Source: Labyrinthula sp. Ha
Lineage: Eukaryota; Sar; Bigyra; Labyrinthulida; Labyrinthulaceae
Assembly (NCBI GenBank): GCA_015227615.1
Contig: JAALGZ010000054.1
Coordinates: 170,777 to 234,776, forward strand
Length of the DNA stretch: 64,000 bases
Direction: 5' to 3'
Below are positions 34,701 to 45,538 of the stretch, piece by piece. Below the pieces are notes generated by a model. That model ran no database searches. It was given only the letters and a program-made list of their open reading frames with translations, and was not told the DNA's origin. Made by a program: the position numbers and the translations under genes. The first letter of the stretch is position 1; the number at the start of each line of letters is the position of its first letter.

Positions 34701-34874
34701 ATTCTCGTGGGTTCCCATTTCTCATATGCTTTCTCGAAATACTCAATAAAATCTTTTTCTAAATTTCATTGGTGGATTTAGCCAATGATGTTTCATTATA
34801 TTGGGATAATACAAAACAGACAATTTTTTCACACAAGAATTTTCTTAAAAAAACATTTGTATTTTACTATTAAA
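31798..34874. other. AT-rich intergenic region without recognised genes
   Basis: The first ~310 bp are identical to the end of copy B and mark the kinase 3' flank. Beyond 32.1 kb the match cannot be followed because the window ends. No ORF here has a protein-like composition or recognisable motif. Confidence 0.4.
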
Positions 34875-35813
34875 ATGTCATTAAAAGTATATTATAAAAA
34901 CAAGAATAAAAATGAAATTATAATTACAAACCAACTCAAAAAGAAGAAAGGATATAAGAAATTTTTACTAGAATCTTTTCACATGGATGAACATGTTCAT
35001 AAACTCACATTTAACTCTGTTACTCCTCCTTTGTCAGCCTCTGACCTTCTTCATGTAAAGAATTTTATTGCAGCTTCCGAGTTTAACATAATTCAGTTTG
35101 TTAATATGAACCAAAATGTAAAAGAATTGTCCAATTTCATACAAAGAATAAATATAACAACAGCCATAGTAAACACAATTGTTATTATCCTCAAGGACTG
35201 TCTCGAAGAACTGTCTCATTTTCTTTATGGTTTTAGGTCAGCTACACATTTCAAATATCTTATTCTTTTACTTCCAAATAAACAAGAAAATAAATCTATT
35301 ACAACTATGTATAAGAATATCAACATCAATGTTGAAAACCTACATATTAGACGAAGCTCGTTCTTTTCTTTGTTTGCTCGAGCTTCATTTGCTTCTAACA
35401 TACTATATATAGTAACTAAATTGTGAATGAATATAACCTTTGCAAAACCAGTGGAAGCTGCTCGAACTTTTTTGGAGATGTCAAGATTTGAATACAACGT
35501 GAAGTTTAGAGAACTCATTCTTGAGTCATCAGATACAGATAAATCTTTTAGTTCATATGAATGGGTGTATTGTCTAGATAATCTAATTTCCTCACAATCA
35601 GAAGTTTTTATTTTTGAATGGTATGGAAGAACTCCTATTTCTAAAAGTCGCGATGTCTTAATCTATTGTTTTATAAAGCAAGTCCAGGATCAAGATATAA
35701 AAGTCAGGTTAAGGTTTTACTGCAGAGAGACAAAATTTATCACTCAATATAAAAGAATTCAAGTTTTGAAAAATTTAGAACATAATAACTATGAAAATTT
35801 TACTATGCGCTAG
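34875..35813 (+). pseudogene. unknown protein gene, paralogue of the 36.0-37.0 kb gene, with one in-frame stop
   Basis: From ATG at 34,875 (MSLKVYYKN) to TAG at 35,813 the frame is open except for one TGA at 35,424-35,426. The two parts align end to end with the 311-residue protein on the minus strand: PPLSASDLLHVKNF with LPLSKSDSSLMKKL, LEELSHFLYGF with FSELTHFLKAF, and AKPVEAARTFLEMS with LKPRHLARTFLEIS. The TGA stands opposite an Asp codon, so it is a nonsense mutation or a stop read through, not an intron. No known domain is recognised; alternating hydrophobic and polar stretches hint at a repeat-like alpha/beta fold. The sequence either side of the stop is well kept, so the stop may be recent. 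Confidence 0.5.
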
Positions 35814-36052
35814 GTCGAAAAGTATTCTACTTCTGAAGTTCATGGAGCACTATTTTTCTAAGTTGTTTTTTATTTTTTGAATCAGATAATTTAATTTAGA
35901 ATCTTGCTATAAGATGAAGACTCAAAAAATATAATACTTAGAATAGGTTTCGACTCTTTTATACTAAGCTATACTTTTATGAAATTTATAAATACTTATA
36001 TTAGAATCATTTTGTCATTAATACTTTGCTAAATACTATTTTTTCTATCTAG

Positions 36053-36988
36053 TTATACAATAACAAAATTATTATATCTGACATAACCCATAGATTTCAG
36101 TATTTTAAGTTTTCTAGATACGCGATATTTCAAATCAGAAGTCCCATTGAGTTTAAGTTCTGCTACATCAACTGTTTCTCCAATATGTTTAACTAAAAGC
36201 AAAGTGAAAGGAAGGAGATAATCTGCTTTATTAGTGCTATTTTTCCAAGATAACCTCTCAAATCCACCATTTAAAATCAAAAGAGATTCAAAACAAATAA
36301 TCCATCCATAACTACCACCAGACCTTCCACCCCAAGCAGTAAATGATAAGTTATTACAATTCGACAAAAACCTTGAATATGAAATTTCCAAGAAAGTTCT
36401 TGCTAAATGTCGAGGTTTTAGTAAATTAAGATCAACATCTATATTTGTAAGACAGAGAGAAATATTAAGAATAGTGAAATTTCTACTTATAAAAGGAAGA
36501 GAAGAAATATTACGAAGAGAGATTTGTCTAAGTTGAATTGTAAAGTTCTTGACTTTTTTCTGAACTGAACTTCGTTTTTCTTCTGAATTAAAGTACAAGT
36601 AAAGATTCTCAAAAGAAGGATTTGAACCAAAAGCTTTTAAGAAATGAGTTAGCTCTGAAAAAGAATTATTTAAATGCAAAAAAACTGTTTTTACACCAAC
36701 TTTTGTTAGATCAAGGTGTGTAAACAAGCTTGGTAAATATTGAGAACCCTGATCCATATTTTTAAAATGAATCACATCAAAATTACATAATTTGGATAGT
36801 TTTTTCATAAGAGAAGAGTCTGATTTTGATAAAGGAAGATTTAATGAATTTATTTCCAGAGGAACTTTAGAGTTGTACCTTTTGAGAGATTTTGCTGGTA
36901 TGACTTCAAAACTTTTATTGTCTTTTACTTTATGTGTTACAAGAAGGAAAATTGGATAAGTGGTAGAAAAATATAAATTGATTGACAT
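36053..36988 (-). CDS. unknown protein of a local two-member family
   Basis: An intact 311-codon ORF, ATG at 36,988 (MSINLYFSTTYPIF) to TAA at 36,053, no intron. It aligns along its whole length with the plus-strand gene at 34,875-35,813, at roughly a quarter to a third identity. The two genes face each other tail to tail, 240 bp apart. Conserved spots include the (F/L)xELxHFL motif, KP..(L/A)ARTFLE(I/M)S, and the closing LKxL.......YxNF sequence. There is no signal peptide beyond a weakly hydrophobic start and no catalytic motif that I know. It may be a fast-evolving lineage-specific family. Confidence 0.55.
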   Translation of the reverse strand: MSINLYFSTTYPIFLLVTHKVKDNKSFEVIPAKSLKRYNSKVPLEINSLNLPLSKSDSSLMKKLSKLCNFDVIHFKNMDQGSQYLPSLFTHLDLTKVGVKTVFLHLNNSFSELTHFLKAFGSNPSFENLYLYFNSEEKRSSVQKKVKNFTIQLRQISLRNISSLPFISRNFTILNISLCLTNIDVDLNLLKPRHLARTFLEISYSRFLSNCNNLSFTAWGGRSGGSYGWIICFESLLILNGGFERLSWKNSTNKADYLLPFTLLLVKHIGETVDVAELKLNGTSDLKYRVSRKLKILKSMGYVRYNNFVIV

Positions 36989-39900
36989 TTCTAAGTGTGA
37001 AGAATTATAAGAATGAGAATATCTTAGTTTTGTAGTTTAGCTTTATTGCAATTCGATAAAATATTTTATAGAAGTACTCTTAATGGTACATACCAGTACT
37101 TACCGTAAGAGAGCTATCCTGAAACACATTGAAGCTACCGGTATAGTACCGGAAATTCTCTTGCCGTAAAATGTTGCGAAAAGTAGAAGTTCTAACGTTA
37201 AGCATTTCGGGTTGGGATGGTTGTCTCGTCTCTATTTTTTCTTCGTGTGGAACTCGTTTACAGTTATTCGTAAAGCAAACCAAATAGATATCAATAATCA
37301 CTTAAGCTAAGGTTTAGAACACAAAAATAGACCATATAAAATTGGTTTCTTTTCGGGTTCTGTTTATCTTTTTGGTTTATCTTTGTGTTAATTTAATTTG
37401 GAAAGAAGAAAAAAGATCTCATATCGTAGCAGCAACAATGCATGATTATGATCAAGAAAGACTCCTGCCTAGACTTTAGCTATATTTTGAAAATCCTAAA
37501 ATACATAATATGAAGGAATTTTAGTTAGCCTAAAAATCACCTCATATTACTTGGGTCTGCACCAAGTAAGACTTGAGATTCAAAATCTAAAAGCTATGAA
37601 GTTGAGGGAAAATTATTTAAACAATAGCTACGTTGATAAAAATAAATTTCCAGTGATTAATTAGTGTATTGTTATCAGGAAAAAATACAAAACAATCTCA
37701 TAAAATATTTCTAATAAAATATAGTTCTCACTATTACTTTTAGAAGAATTTTTTGCAGTTCAACTTTTCAATCCTATCTTCTTCAAGAATGGGCTAATCT
37801 AATGTAGGATAGCTTTTTAGTTATGCATTTGATTTTTTGTCTTAAACGACATTATCACTTATTATAAAATCTATAGAAACTTACTGCAGGATTCAAGCTA
37901 CCATCTTTGAAACTTGATTGCTACAAGGTCCTCTCTTATTATATTCTTCCAAGGTTAGCTTGTATTTCGGATGACTTACATGAAATTTACAAGCAACTAT
38001 TTTCCAAGCTTCATAAAAGTAATAAAACCCAAAAATCCTGTATCTAAAAAAATCTTTGACGCTGCAGTGCATAGAAGACTATTTGGTGTATTCAATGAGA
38101 AAAACCCTTTCCTCAAAAAATACCTATTCATTTTAGTATGTCAATTTTTTATTTACGAAAGAATAACAAAAAAAACTAATGCTAAGCTATCCACACATTC
38201 AATGATAGTACTCACATAGAACCTAGGCCTCGTACCAAACAATGCAAAATCTCTATTTTCCAAAATCCTGAGATCAGAAAGATATCCCTAGCTTGTCAAG
38301 AATACAGCACAACTACCATGATGTCTAATCCACTCTCGAAATTTTCAAGCATACCTCTAAAATATTGAAAATAGCTTCTAAAACCCATCAATTTTAAATT
38401 TTACAGAATTAAATCAATGAAAAGTATATTAACTATGGTAACTTGAAATAAGGCTTATTTTATTTGGTGATTATTGTCACCAAATATTACTCAAATATCA
38501 TATTTTAATCTATAAAGCTGCTTGTAGTGAGAAAACTCATTTATAATTTAACTGGATATTGATAAGGGTTCATATTTTAAATCTTGGGTAAGGTTATCTC
38601 CAAGTGCCCTTTCAACGAGTTTATTGATTAATTAAAAATATAAATTGAGGTGTAACTTCTTGACGAACTAATCAGTAGATATTACACCTCTTCGTAGACA
38701 TTAAGGGTCCATAAAGATGGATGTATTAAGCAATTAACCTTATATTAATAATATAATAATAACTAATTGAGCTATATTTGACTTAGAAATTTAAATTTGC
38801 AAGAGATTCTGGGTTAGAGTTGCGAGACCTTTCAGCCTTCCATACACATAAAACTCTGCTCCAAGCTTCCGTAACCACCAAGAAAATCACCAATGATTTT
38901 TAAACAATTTTCAAGGAAATTTCAGATTTTTTTAAAGAAATTTGGAAATTGGGGCAAAAACTTCTGTTATCTACTTTCAATAGTGCAAAAGCACCATAAA
39001 TACTTATCTACAGCCTCAACATACCGAATTGGGTAAAATTAGAGGAGAACCAATGATAATTGAAGATTTTTATGCTGAAGGCTCTTGTATAGCTTTAACA
39101 AAACTACAACCAAATTAAAGGTTCTAATACATTACAAGAAAAGACTCTGTTAAATGTTGGATATTCTTGGTTTTGCAATTCGATATAACAAAGTATCATT
39201 AGCAAAATTTTTCTAATAAAGCTATGCTTACAACATGATATATGCTAGTAATTTCAACTGCGTTTTAGTAACTCTCCCACTAACTGCACCAATTATTCTT
39301 TGTTAGGATAGTTGACTTTCGCTCAGAGTTAACCTTTGAAAAAAAAAGACTGGGTCTCTATTACACGAGATATTGCGGGACAATATTTTATTCTTATCTG
39401 AGGAAATTGAACGAAGGGTTAATACCCAAATCTCGGGTTTATATCGAGTTGTCTATATCAATTTTGTATAGTTATCATTTTTCATTTATCATTTATCAAT
39501 AATTGTTGTAGTATCAAATAGTATTGATAGTATTTTGGGGAATTAAGGCAATAATGAATTTAAGAACAAAAAATATAGGTAAATACTATTGCAGCAAAGC
39601 ATAGAATAACTGCAAGCTAATAATTATAATAAAAACCCTAAAACCCTTAGACATAAACGGTCTAGAAGTGATACTAAGTATTCATATAGATCTGTATAGG
39701 TATAAGGAATATATTTCATGTTCATTACAATACGTTTTATGAGTAGATACTTCAGATTGACTTTTTGATCACCGAAGTAAGCTTGAATTAAATTAGTTTA
39801 TAAGTAAAGTGCTCTGGTTAGTACCTCCACAATGATATAGAATACCTGGCTATTCCAAGGTTCATCTCGTGTAGGCAAATAATTCATTTACCTTCCATGC

Positions 39901-41744
39901 ATAATAAAAATAAATGGTAGAAATATTGTAGGTAAATATAAAAAATGCTCGATCTTTCTGCATACAAACACCCCTTTCCCTCTTTATTTAGGCTGTTTAT
40001 AAAAAGAATTTCCTTTATGAATGGAAAATATACCGGGCAATTATGCTATTTCTTCCATGGGATTTTCAAATCTCACTGATGAAAAGGTTATCTGTGATAA
40101 AAAACTCAAAATAAAAGCTTAAGCGCTTTGATTTTTGTTTCTCAAGTAGAATAAATTGTATTCCAATATGCCCCTATCCATACATAGTAACAGGTATTAA
40201 CCGCATCAAAGTAAGTTGGTAGTAGCAAATGTTTTAGAAGAGATGAATCATATATTCCTTTTAACAATAAAAGTTACTGACCTTTGTTATCGCAGTTTTC
40301 GAGACAATATAGTTCAATACCAAATTTTATTTCTTTTCCCATAGGTATATGGCACTATAAGTTAGCATTTATTATTCAAAGATTTTAGGGTATTTGACTG
40401 CTTAAATCATCTCTAATTGCGACATTATACTTACTAGCAACAGGAATTTGATACTCGTACTTTGGCTGGAGAAAATTGGTAACGATAAATAAATTATACA
40501 CGCAGTATCAATATTAAAGATATTTTTATTTTTCAAAAAACAAGTAACTTAACCCTTTCTTATCTATACTTTTCCCCACATATTCTGTACTAAATCCGAT
40601 TTCGCTCAACCTAAAAAATAATTCCACATAATTATTACTAGCAAGTGAATATGAATATCTTGAATTAGATTTTTATACGCTGTTCTTTGGGATAAAAAGT
40701 TTATATATACTGGTAATAGTTTAAATCTTCGAGAGATAATGTTCTTAAGGGTAATATCACTGAAGACATTCTAAAATTAAAGAAGTTGAATGAGTTGATG
40801 GTATTCATTTAAAATATAAATTAAATGACCTGGTTTAAGTAAAAATAGTGGTAGGGAAACGTGCAAAGATCCGAATAGAAATAATACCCGTAGTCGGGTT
40901 TCTATCCGCCTGTGTCACCAATTTTTTAAAAGATCATTTTTATTTCTCTTTAGGTCTAAATAAATGGTTGCAGAACTCCCAGTTTTATAATTGTTGTTAT
41001 AGATAGAAGTGTGCCTTTATATCTTCATGTCAACTTAAACATGAATTTATGGGTTTTGAAAAAGTCTAAAAGGATTTAGTAATGCTCTGAGGTACCTTGA
41101 GGGATGATTAAGCAACTTTGAGTTTTCCCGGGAATTTTTACCAAGTGAAAGCCCAAGACACATTGCCCAAATTGCAGCTCCTGGTCCCCGTATTTTTTCT
41201 TTTCATGGGAAAGCTACATTTCTTACCAACTGTAGTAGATCTAAGAAAAATCCACAACTTGAATAAAATAATCCTTTTTCAGTAGCTCATGCTGCTTCAG
41301 CTGATTTATTGTAAGTGCAATACTGGAAAAAAGTTTTATCCTCTGCTTGATGTATTATCTTAGACCTAAGGGGTACCTTACGATGTTTACTTTGCATTTG
41401 TATCTACGTATATAGACGTAACTCAACTCTTAGATCGTATAATTTTGTTTGATTCAAAACCTATATATATATATTTCCCAAATAGTCTAACACATAGATA
41501 AATTTGTAGTTATGTGTTGTTACCTAATATAAATTCTTTATGCTTATTATCACTGATTAGGCTATTGCTACATAGCCTGGACCCTTCCTTTACTCGATAA
41601 ATATCTTTTTCATTTTGAAAACCATTTTTCTTTAGCTTGATTTGCTTTTGAATTCATTGTGCAAAATATTTGTCAAATGGAAACTTGCTCCTAAGGCTTT
41701 GCTAGAATTCATAGCCATCTATCTAGCTTTTTCGTACCATTTAT
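36989..41744. other. AT-rich intergenic region, no firm gene
   Basis: A GC-richer patch at 37,080-37,300 carries a 73-codon minus-strand ORF that ends in a good GTAAGT donor-like sequence, but no partner exon was found. A 50-codon open stretch near 41,105-41,260 (ESPRHIAQIAAPGP, FSFHGKATFLTNC) looks protein-like but has no recognised family. The ORF at 37,971-38,219 shows no sign of selection. The rest is AT-rich filler. Confidence 0.35.
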
Positions 41745-42221
41745 ATAGAGTATCACAGGAACACAAAGGTAGTCATACAACGCTGTCCTAATCTCCAAGA
41801 ACTTACTGCGTCTTATCATCTCATTCTAGCGCTTAGAAGCGAAGCACTGCACATGCTACTTAAGAATCTGCCTAGAGCCCCAGTTAAACTCAGCCTCTAC
41901 ACATGCACGTACAGAGAACTAAAAACTCAGTTTCAAAACGCTTTCTTTAGATATGGATTCCGAAAGTTAATAGACTACAGCGAATTTAATCAAAAGGAAT
42001 ATCGGTTCGTACATACAACATCCCTATGCTTTAGTTGCTGTACACACAACACCATATCAGTCCCCCACTTTTCTACAGGTTACGCGCAGAGTAGTACAGC
42101 TTCTGTATTTTGTTGGCAGTGGTATCTCAGAAAGGTATCAAAAATGTTTGTACAGGTACACCTTACACGACCATTGATATGGAATTACCGTACTCCTGGC
42201 TGGTCGTTTCTTCCAATGTAA
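41745..42221 (+). pseudogene. leucine-rich-repeat (F-box/LRR-like) gene fragment
   Basis: Open frame after an acceptor-like ..ttatatag near 41,743 to TAA at 42,221, about 158 codons. The first part reads VIQRCPNLQELTASYHLIL, typical of RNI-type or F-box leucine-rich repeats (CPNLxEL), followed by LHMLLKNLPRAPVKLSL. The second half (Ser, Cys and aromatic rich) is not recognisable. Base composition is less AT-rich than the surroundings. No start codon or upstream exon could be tied to it, so it is probably a fragment or one exon of a decayed gene. Confidence 0.35.
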
Positions 42222-44827
42222 CTTGAAGCGAAGTTTCAACGATTCAAACCCCAAGCATAATGGATTTTAAATAAAAAACTCGTTTTACAAAGAGTTTTAT
42301 AGCCATTTTATCTAATTAAGTATTGAATTACTCTCAAAGGAATATTTCCCCAATGAACGTGGCGGATCCATAACCAGACACATAAATTTGTCGCCTGGTG
42401 GCTGAACTAATACTTCATTTCTAACAAGTTTTTGAAAACAAAATCTTATTTCTCAAGAAACATCAACTAGTAAAAACGTACCAACATTTCAAATTTTCTT
42501 TCGTAGATGATGCCAAATATACTCTTCAGGTCTGCGTTTTTCTTTCTCCGCTTCTTAGGTTCAGAGAAAACAAGCCAATAAGTTGCAATTTTGAAGGGCG
42601 TATAGCAAACCCTTTAGTTTTATTTAATATGTTTAGGAAAAATTGATGCTATAGAATAAGTGATTGAACAAATCTCGGAGATTAATACATTAGAAATGTA
42701 TAGGAACAACCGGGATAATATTAATCTGCGCTGAGGCAACTTATGCCACTCTTCCAATTGTACCAATAACTTAATTCCCCAAAACGAATAATCAAAGACC
42801 AACGAAACAAATAAATAAAATTTCTATTCATATTTTTCGATGCAAAAGCTGCACCTTAAATTCAATCTTCAAGTTCAGCATTACATTTTAACATCTATGA
42901 GTATATTTAGATTTGACACTGCTATAAGATGAAAATTCGAGCAAGAGTTCACGACAAAGTACATGGCAAAAAATGTTTCCTGATTCAGAAGTGGTGTTCG
43001 GAGATTTAGATTATTCAAACATGTTTACTGATTTAGAAGTGGTGCTAGGAAATTTAGGCTATTCAAAAAAAGTGATTCAAAGTGTATAATTTCTACATCC
43101 AAAAATATTTTGTATTATCCTTAAACCACTTAAGTTTTAAGTTTTAATTTTAACAAGAATCTAAATCTTCTGAATTTCAGTATTAAATATTAATTGTCAT
43201 AAATCTCTAATTTATTTAGGTCAAATATCTATTTATTATTGTGTACGCCTATTTTAATGTTTCTGTATTCAAGCTAGGGAAAAATGATTTAAATTCATCC
43301 TCATCTTCATCGAGAGCTTAGTGGGGAGGGAGGGCCGAGTCATGCGGGCCATTTTTATAGGCGCGGGGAGCATGAAAAACTCCTCGCTACGCAGGGGTAA
43401 CGCAGCTTCACATTTTAATATTTTTTAACTTTAAATATTTATTTTGTATCTTTTAGTACACTTCACTTTGTTTACAGGCTTCTTTATATTTCGTCAAAGT
43501 ATAAGAAAATGGAACTACATTTAAAAAATAAGTTAATCCTTGAATTTATATTTACGAGAAAATAGAAACAAAAGAACAATTGCTAAACTAGAACTACAAA
43601 ATTTTCTGTAATGCTTAAAATACATAAGTTTAAATTTTTAATTTCTAAAGTAAAAAAAATACTGCTGTCCTTTTGAAGCAACCGTTTGCAACAGTTGAAA
43701 GGTGCAAACACATCTAGCTTTCTGTAGCAACTTAAAAATGTACTTATATTTCTAGCTCTCTTGCTTTTGGAGCGTTTTCTAGGTCCTTTTCGTTTTCAAG
43801 TAGGTTCTCAATACGGTTCTCAATTTTTTGCATTTCTTCCTTTTATGTTTTTTCTGATTTTGGGTCAAATGGCCCACTTTTCAACTCCGATACCTCAAAA
43901 TTTGTTTAGTATGATTTTTGGTTATATGGCCCAAATTTGAAATTCTGAAATCACAAGTGTCATTAGTTAGTTAGTTAGTTATTTAAGGATTAAATGGGCC
44001 TAGTGGCCTAACCTTCTACAAGCCTGGTACTTACTACACTCTTAACCTATCGAGATTTCATTATACTATTTGTTATACTTCTTGTTGCTATCAATACCTT
44101 GTCCTTTTCTCTGGTTCTTATTGGTCAGTTTTCCAGGATACCTGATTTCATTCGCTCAAGGTTGCATTACTCTAGATTATCCACTTGATTTCCCAAAATG
44201 TTGATTTCCCAAAATCTCAATCCAAAATCAAACGAAATTGAAAAAAGATTGAAATCTTTATCTAGCGAGCCAAGGAGGCCGAGGCGGGCACCAGATAACG
44301 CTGTTAACGTTCCTGAGGGTTGCAAGGAGATGTATTTAGACTATTCAAGCAGGATATGACGTGGATTGAACTGTTTTTTATCAGGAAGGTGGAAAGCTGA
44401 GGGTTCTGAGGGTTTCTGGTGAATCGGGGTTTTTAGCTGGGTCGATCCAAGGCTTCAATGGGTGAATTTTTATGCTTTTTGACTTTTAGGGATATCGGGG
44501 AGGTGTATCTTCGAGGTTCTGGCAGGTTTCAGGGTCGGGAAGTGGGTTTTGGATGTTTGGTTGTTTTGGATGTTCTTGGGCAGGGATGGAGTTAGGGAGG
44601 TTGGGAGGTCAATTCAGGCTGTATCTTGGGGGAGAAGGGGGCTGTGTTCGCTTTATTGTTTGGGGTTGTAATATCTTTTAGTTGCAGTTGCTGAATGTTC
44701 AGGTTCCATGTTCAGGATGTTGCACTTGGTCCAAGTAGTTCTTGTACATAAGTCAGGGTTGACTTTAAGCTTTAACCGGCTTTCCAGCAGTTTTCCATTT
44801 GCATTGCTTCTTCTTGAGAACTCCAGC
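42222..44827. other. intergenic region with small repeats and GC-rich islands
   Basis: No gene is supported. It holds a 48-bp imperfect tandem repeat (42,973-43,068), a GC-rich island at 43,305-43,410 with a short hairpin (gcggggag ... ctcctcgc), a degenerate direct repeat around tcaaatggccca (43,855-43,950), a (TTAG)4 run near 43,964, and a GC-rich block at 44.27-44.83 kb that continues into the LINE endonuclease fragment and is probably part of the same dead element. Confidence 0.4.
42973..43068 (+). repeat. 48-bp imperfect tandem repeat, two units
   Basis: The units start at 42,973 and 43,021 with atgttt. Both contain (a/g)aagtggtg and end in tattcaaa. They differ at about eight positions. 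The unit is a multiple of three, but neither frame extends into a gene. Confidence 0.6.
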
Positions 44828-45235
44828 TTACCTTTCTTCTTTCAGCGTCACTCTACGCACTTGTGCATTGCCTTGAAGAACTACTTTCAGGATCCTGTCG
44901 CTAGTACTTTGAACTGTAGAAACGTTGCAAGCAAGTTCTTCAGCCAAGTAGGTCGCTACGCCTGCAGCTCCAGTAGGCGGTTTTGAGAAAAACCACTTAC
45001 CTTTGCTGCTGCTGACTTTCACCTTTTCCATCAACATCTTGTAGCCGGTTTCATGTAACTCTTGCAACATCAAAATTGACAGTTGCTGAGTTTTCTCTTC
45101 TAAAAGATTAAGTTTTGTTACAATAAGACCAACTACGTTCACAGAAACTACAAGTAGTCTCTGTTCGCGTTGGCTCGTACACTCTAGGCCCTCCGTGGAG
45201 GTCGAAGTCAAGCAGCTCCGTTGAGGCAAGGACAT
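44828..45235 (-). mobile_element. LINE apurinic-type endonuclease fragment
   Basis: A 135-codon minus-strand ORF resembles the N-terminal part of LINE endonucleases (exonuclease-endonuclease-phosphatase fold): LVVSVNVVGL stands for the usual SWNVNGL strand, LSILMLQELHE for DILxLQETH with the metal-binding Glu, GAAGVATYL for the GGVAI strand, and SDRILKVVLQG for the following strand. The catalytic C-terminal half and the reverse transcriptase are missing; stops fill the GC-rich DNA to the left. It is therefore a dead LINE remnant, lying about 90 bp from the start of duplication copy B. Confidence 0.55.
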
Positions 45236-45538
45236 TTAACTGTTTTTCTTGCTTCGTGCCCAAAATTTAACTAGTATTAATATTTAGAAACATCTTTGTC
45301 CTAATGGGACAGAGAAGAACCTGTTGGAATTTGGCATAAAGCCGTTCAAAGTAAAAGTAGAAATTTCAATCATTTGTCCTTAATTGCCCAAAATATATCA
45401 AACAAAAAGAAATATAAAGGACAATATTAGACTGATCGATAAATTTCTTCACCGTAATCACGAACCTTTGCAAACTAAAACAACATATCTAATAGATTTA
45501 AATAGAATAATTTATTTTCTTCCCCCCGTATATTCTGC

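Noticed and set aside
25839-35426. Idea that TGA is read as an amino acid in this organism
   Set aside because: The two in-frame TGAs stand opposite Trp in one case and Asp in the other, Trp is coded by TGG throughout, and the kinase tail ends at TGA.
37971-38219. 82-codon ORF
   Set aside because: No motif, AT-driven composition (Lys, Phe, Ile), and no sign of exon junctions.
40860-40930. tRNA-like sequence ending tgtcacca
   Set aside because: No cloverleaf: the T-arm and anticodon-arm pairs cannot be formed.
43960-43985. (TTAG)4 run as a telomere-like repeat
   Set aside because: Only four units and far from any chromosome end; more likely a short microsatellite.
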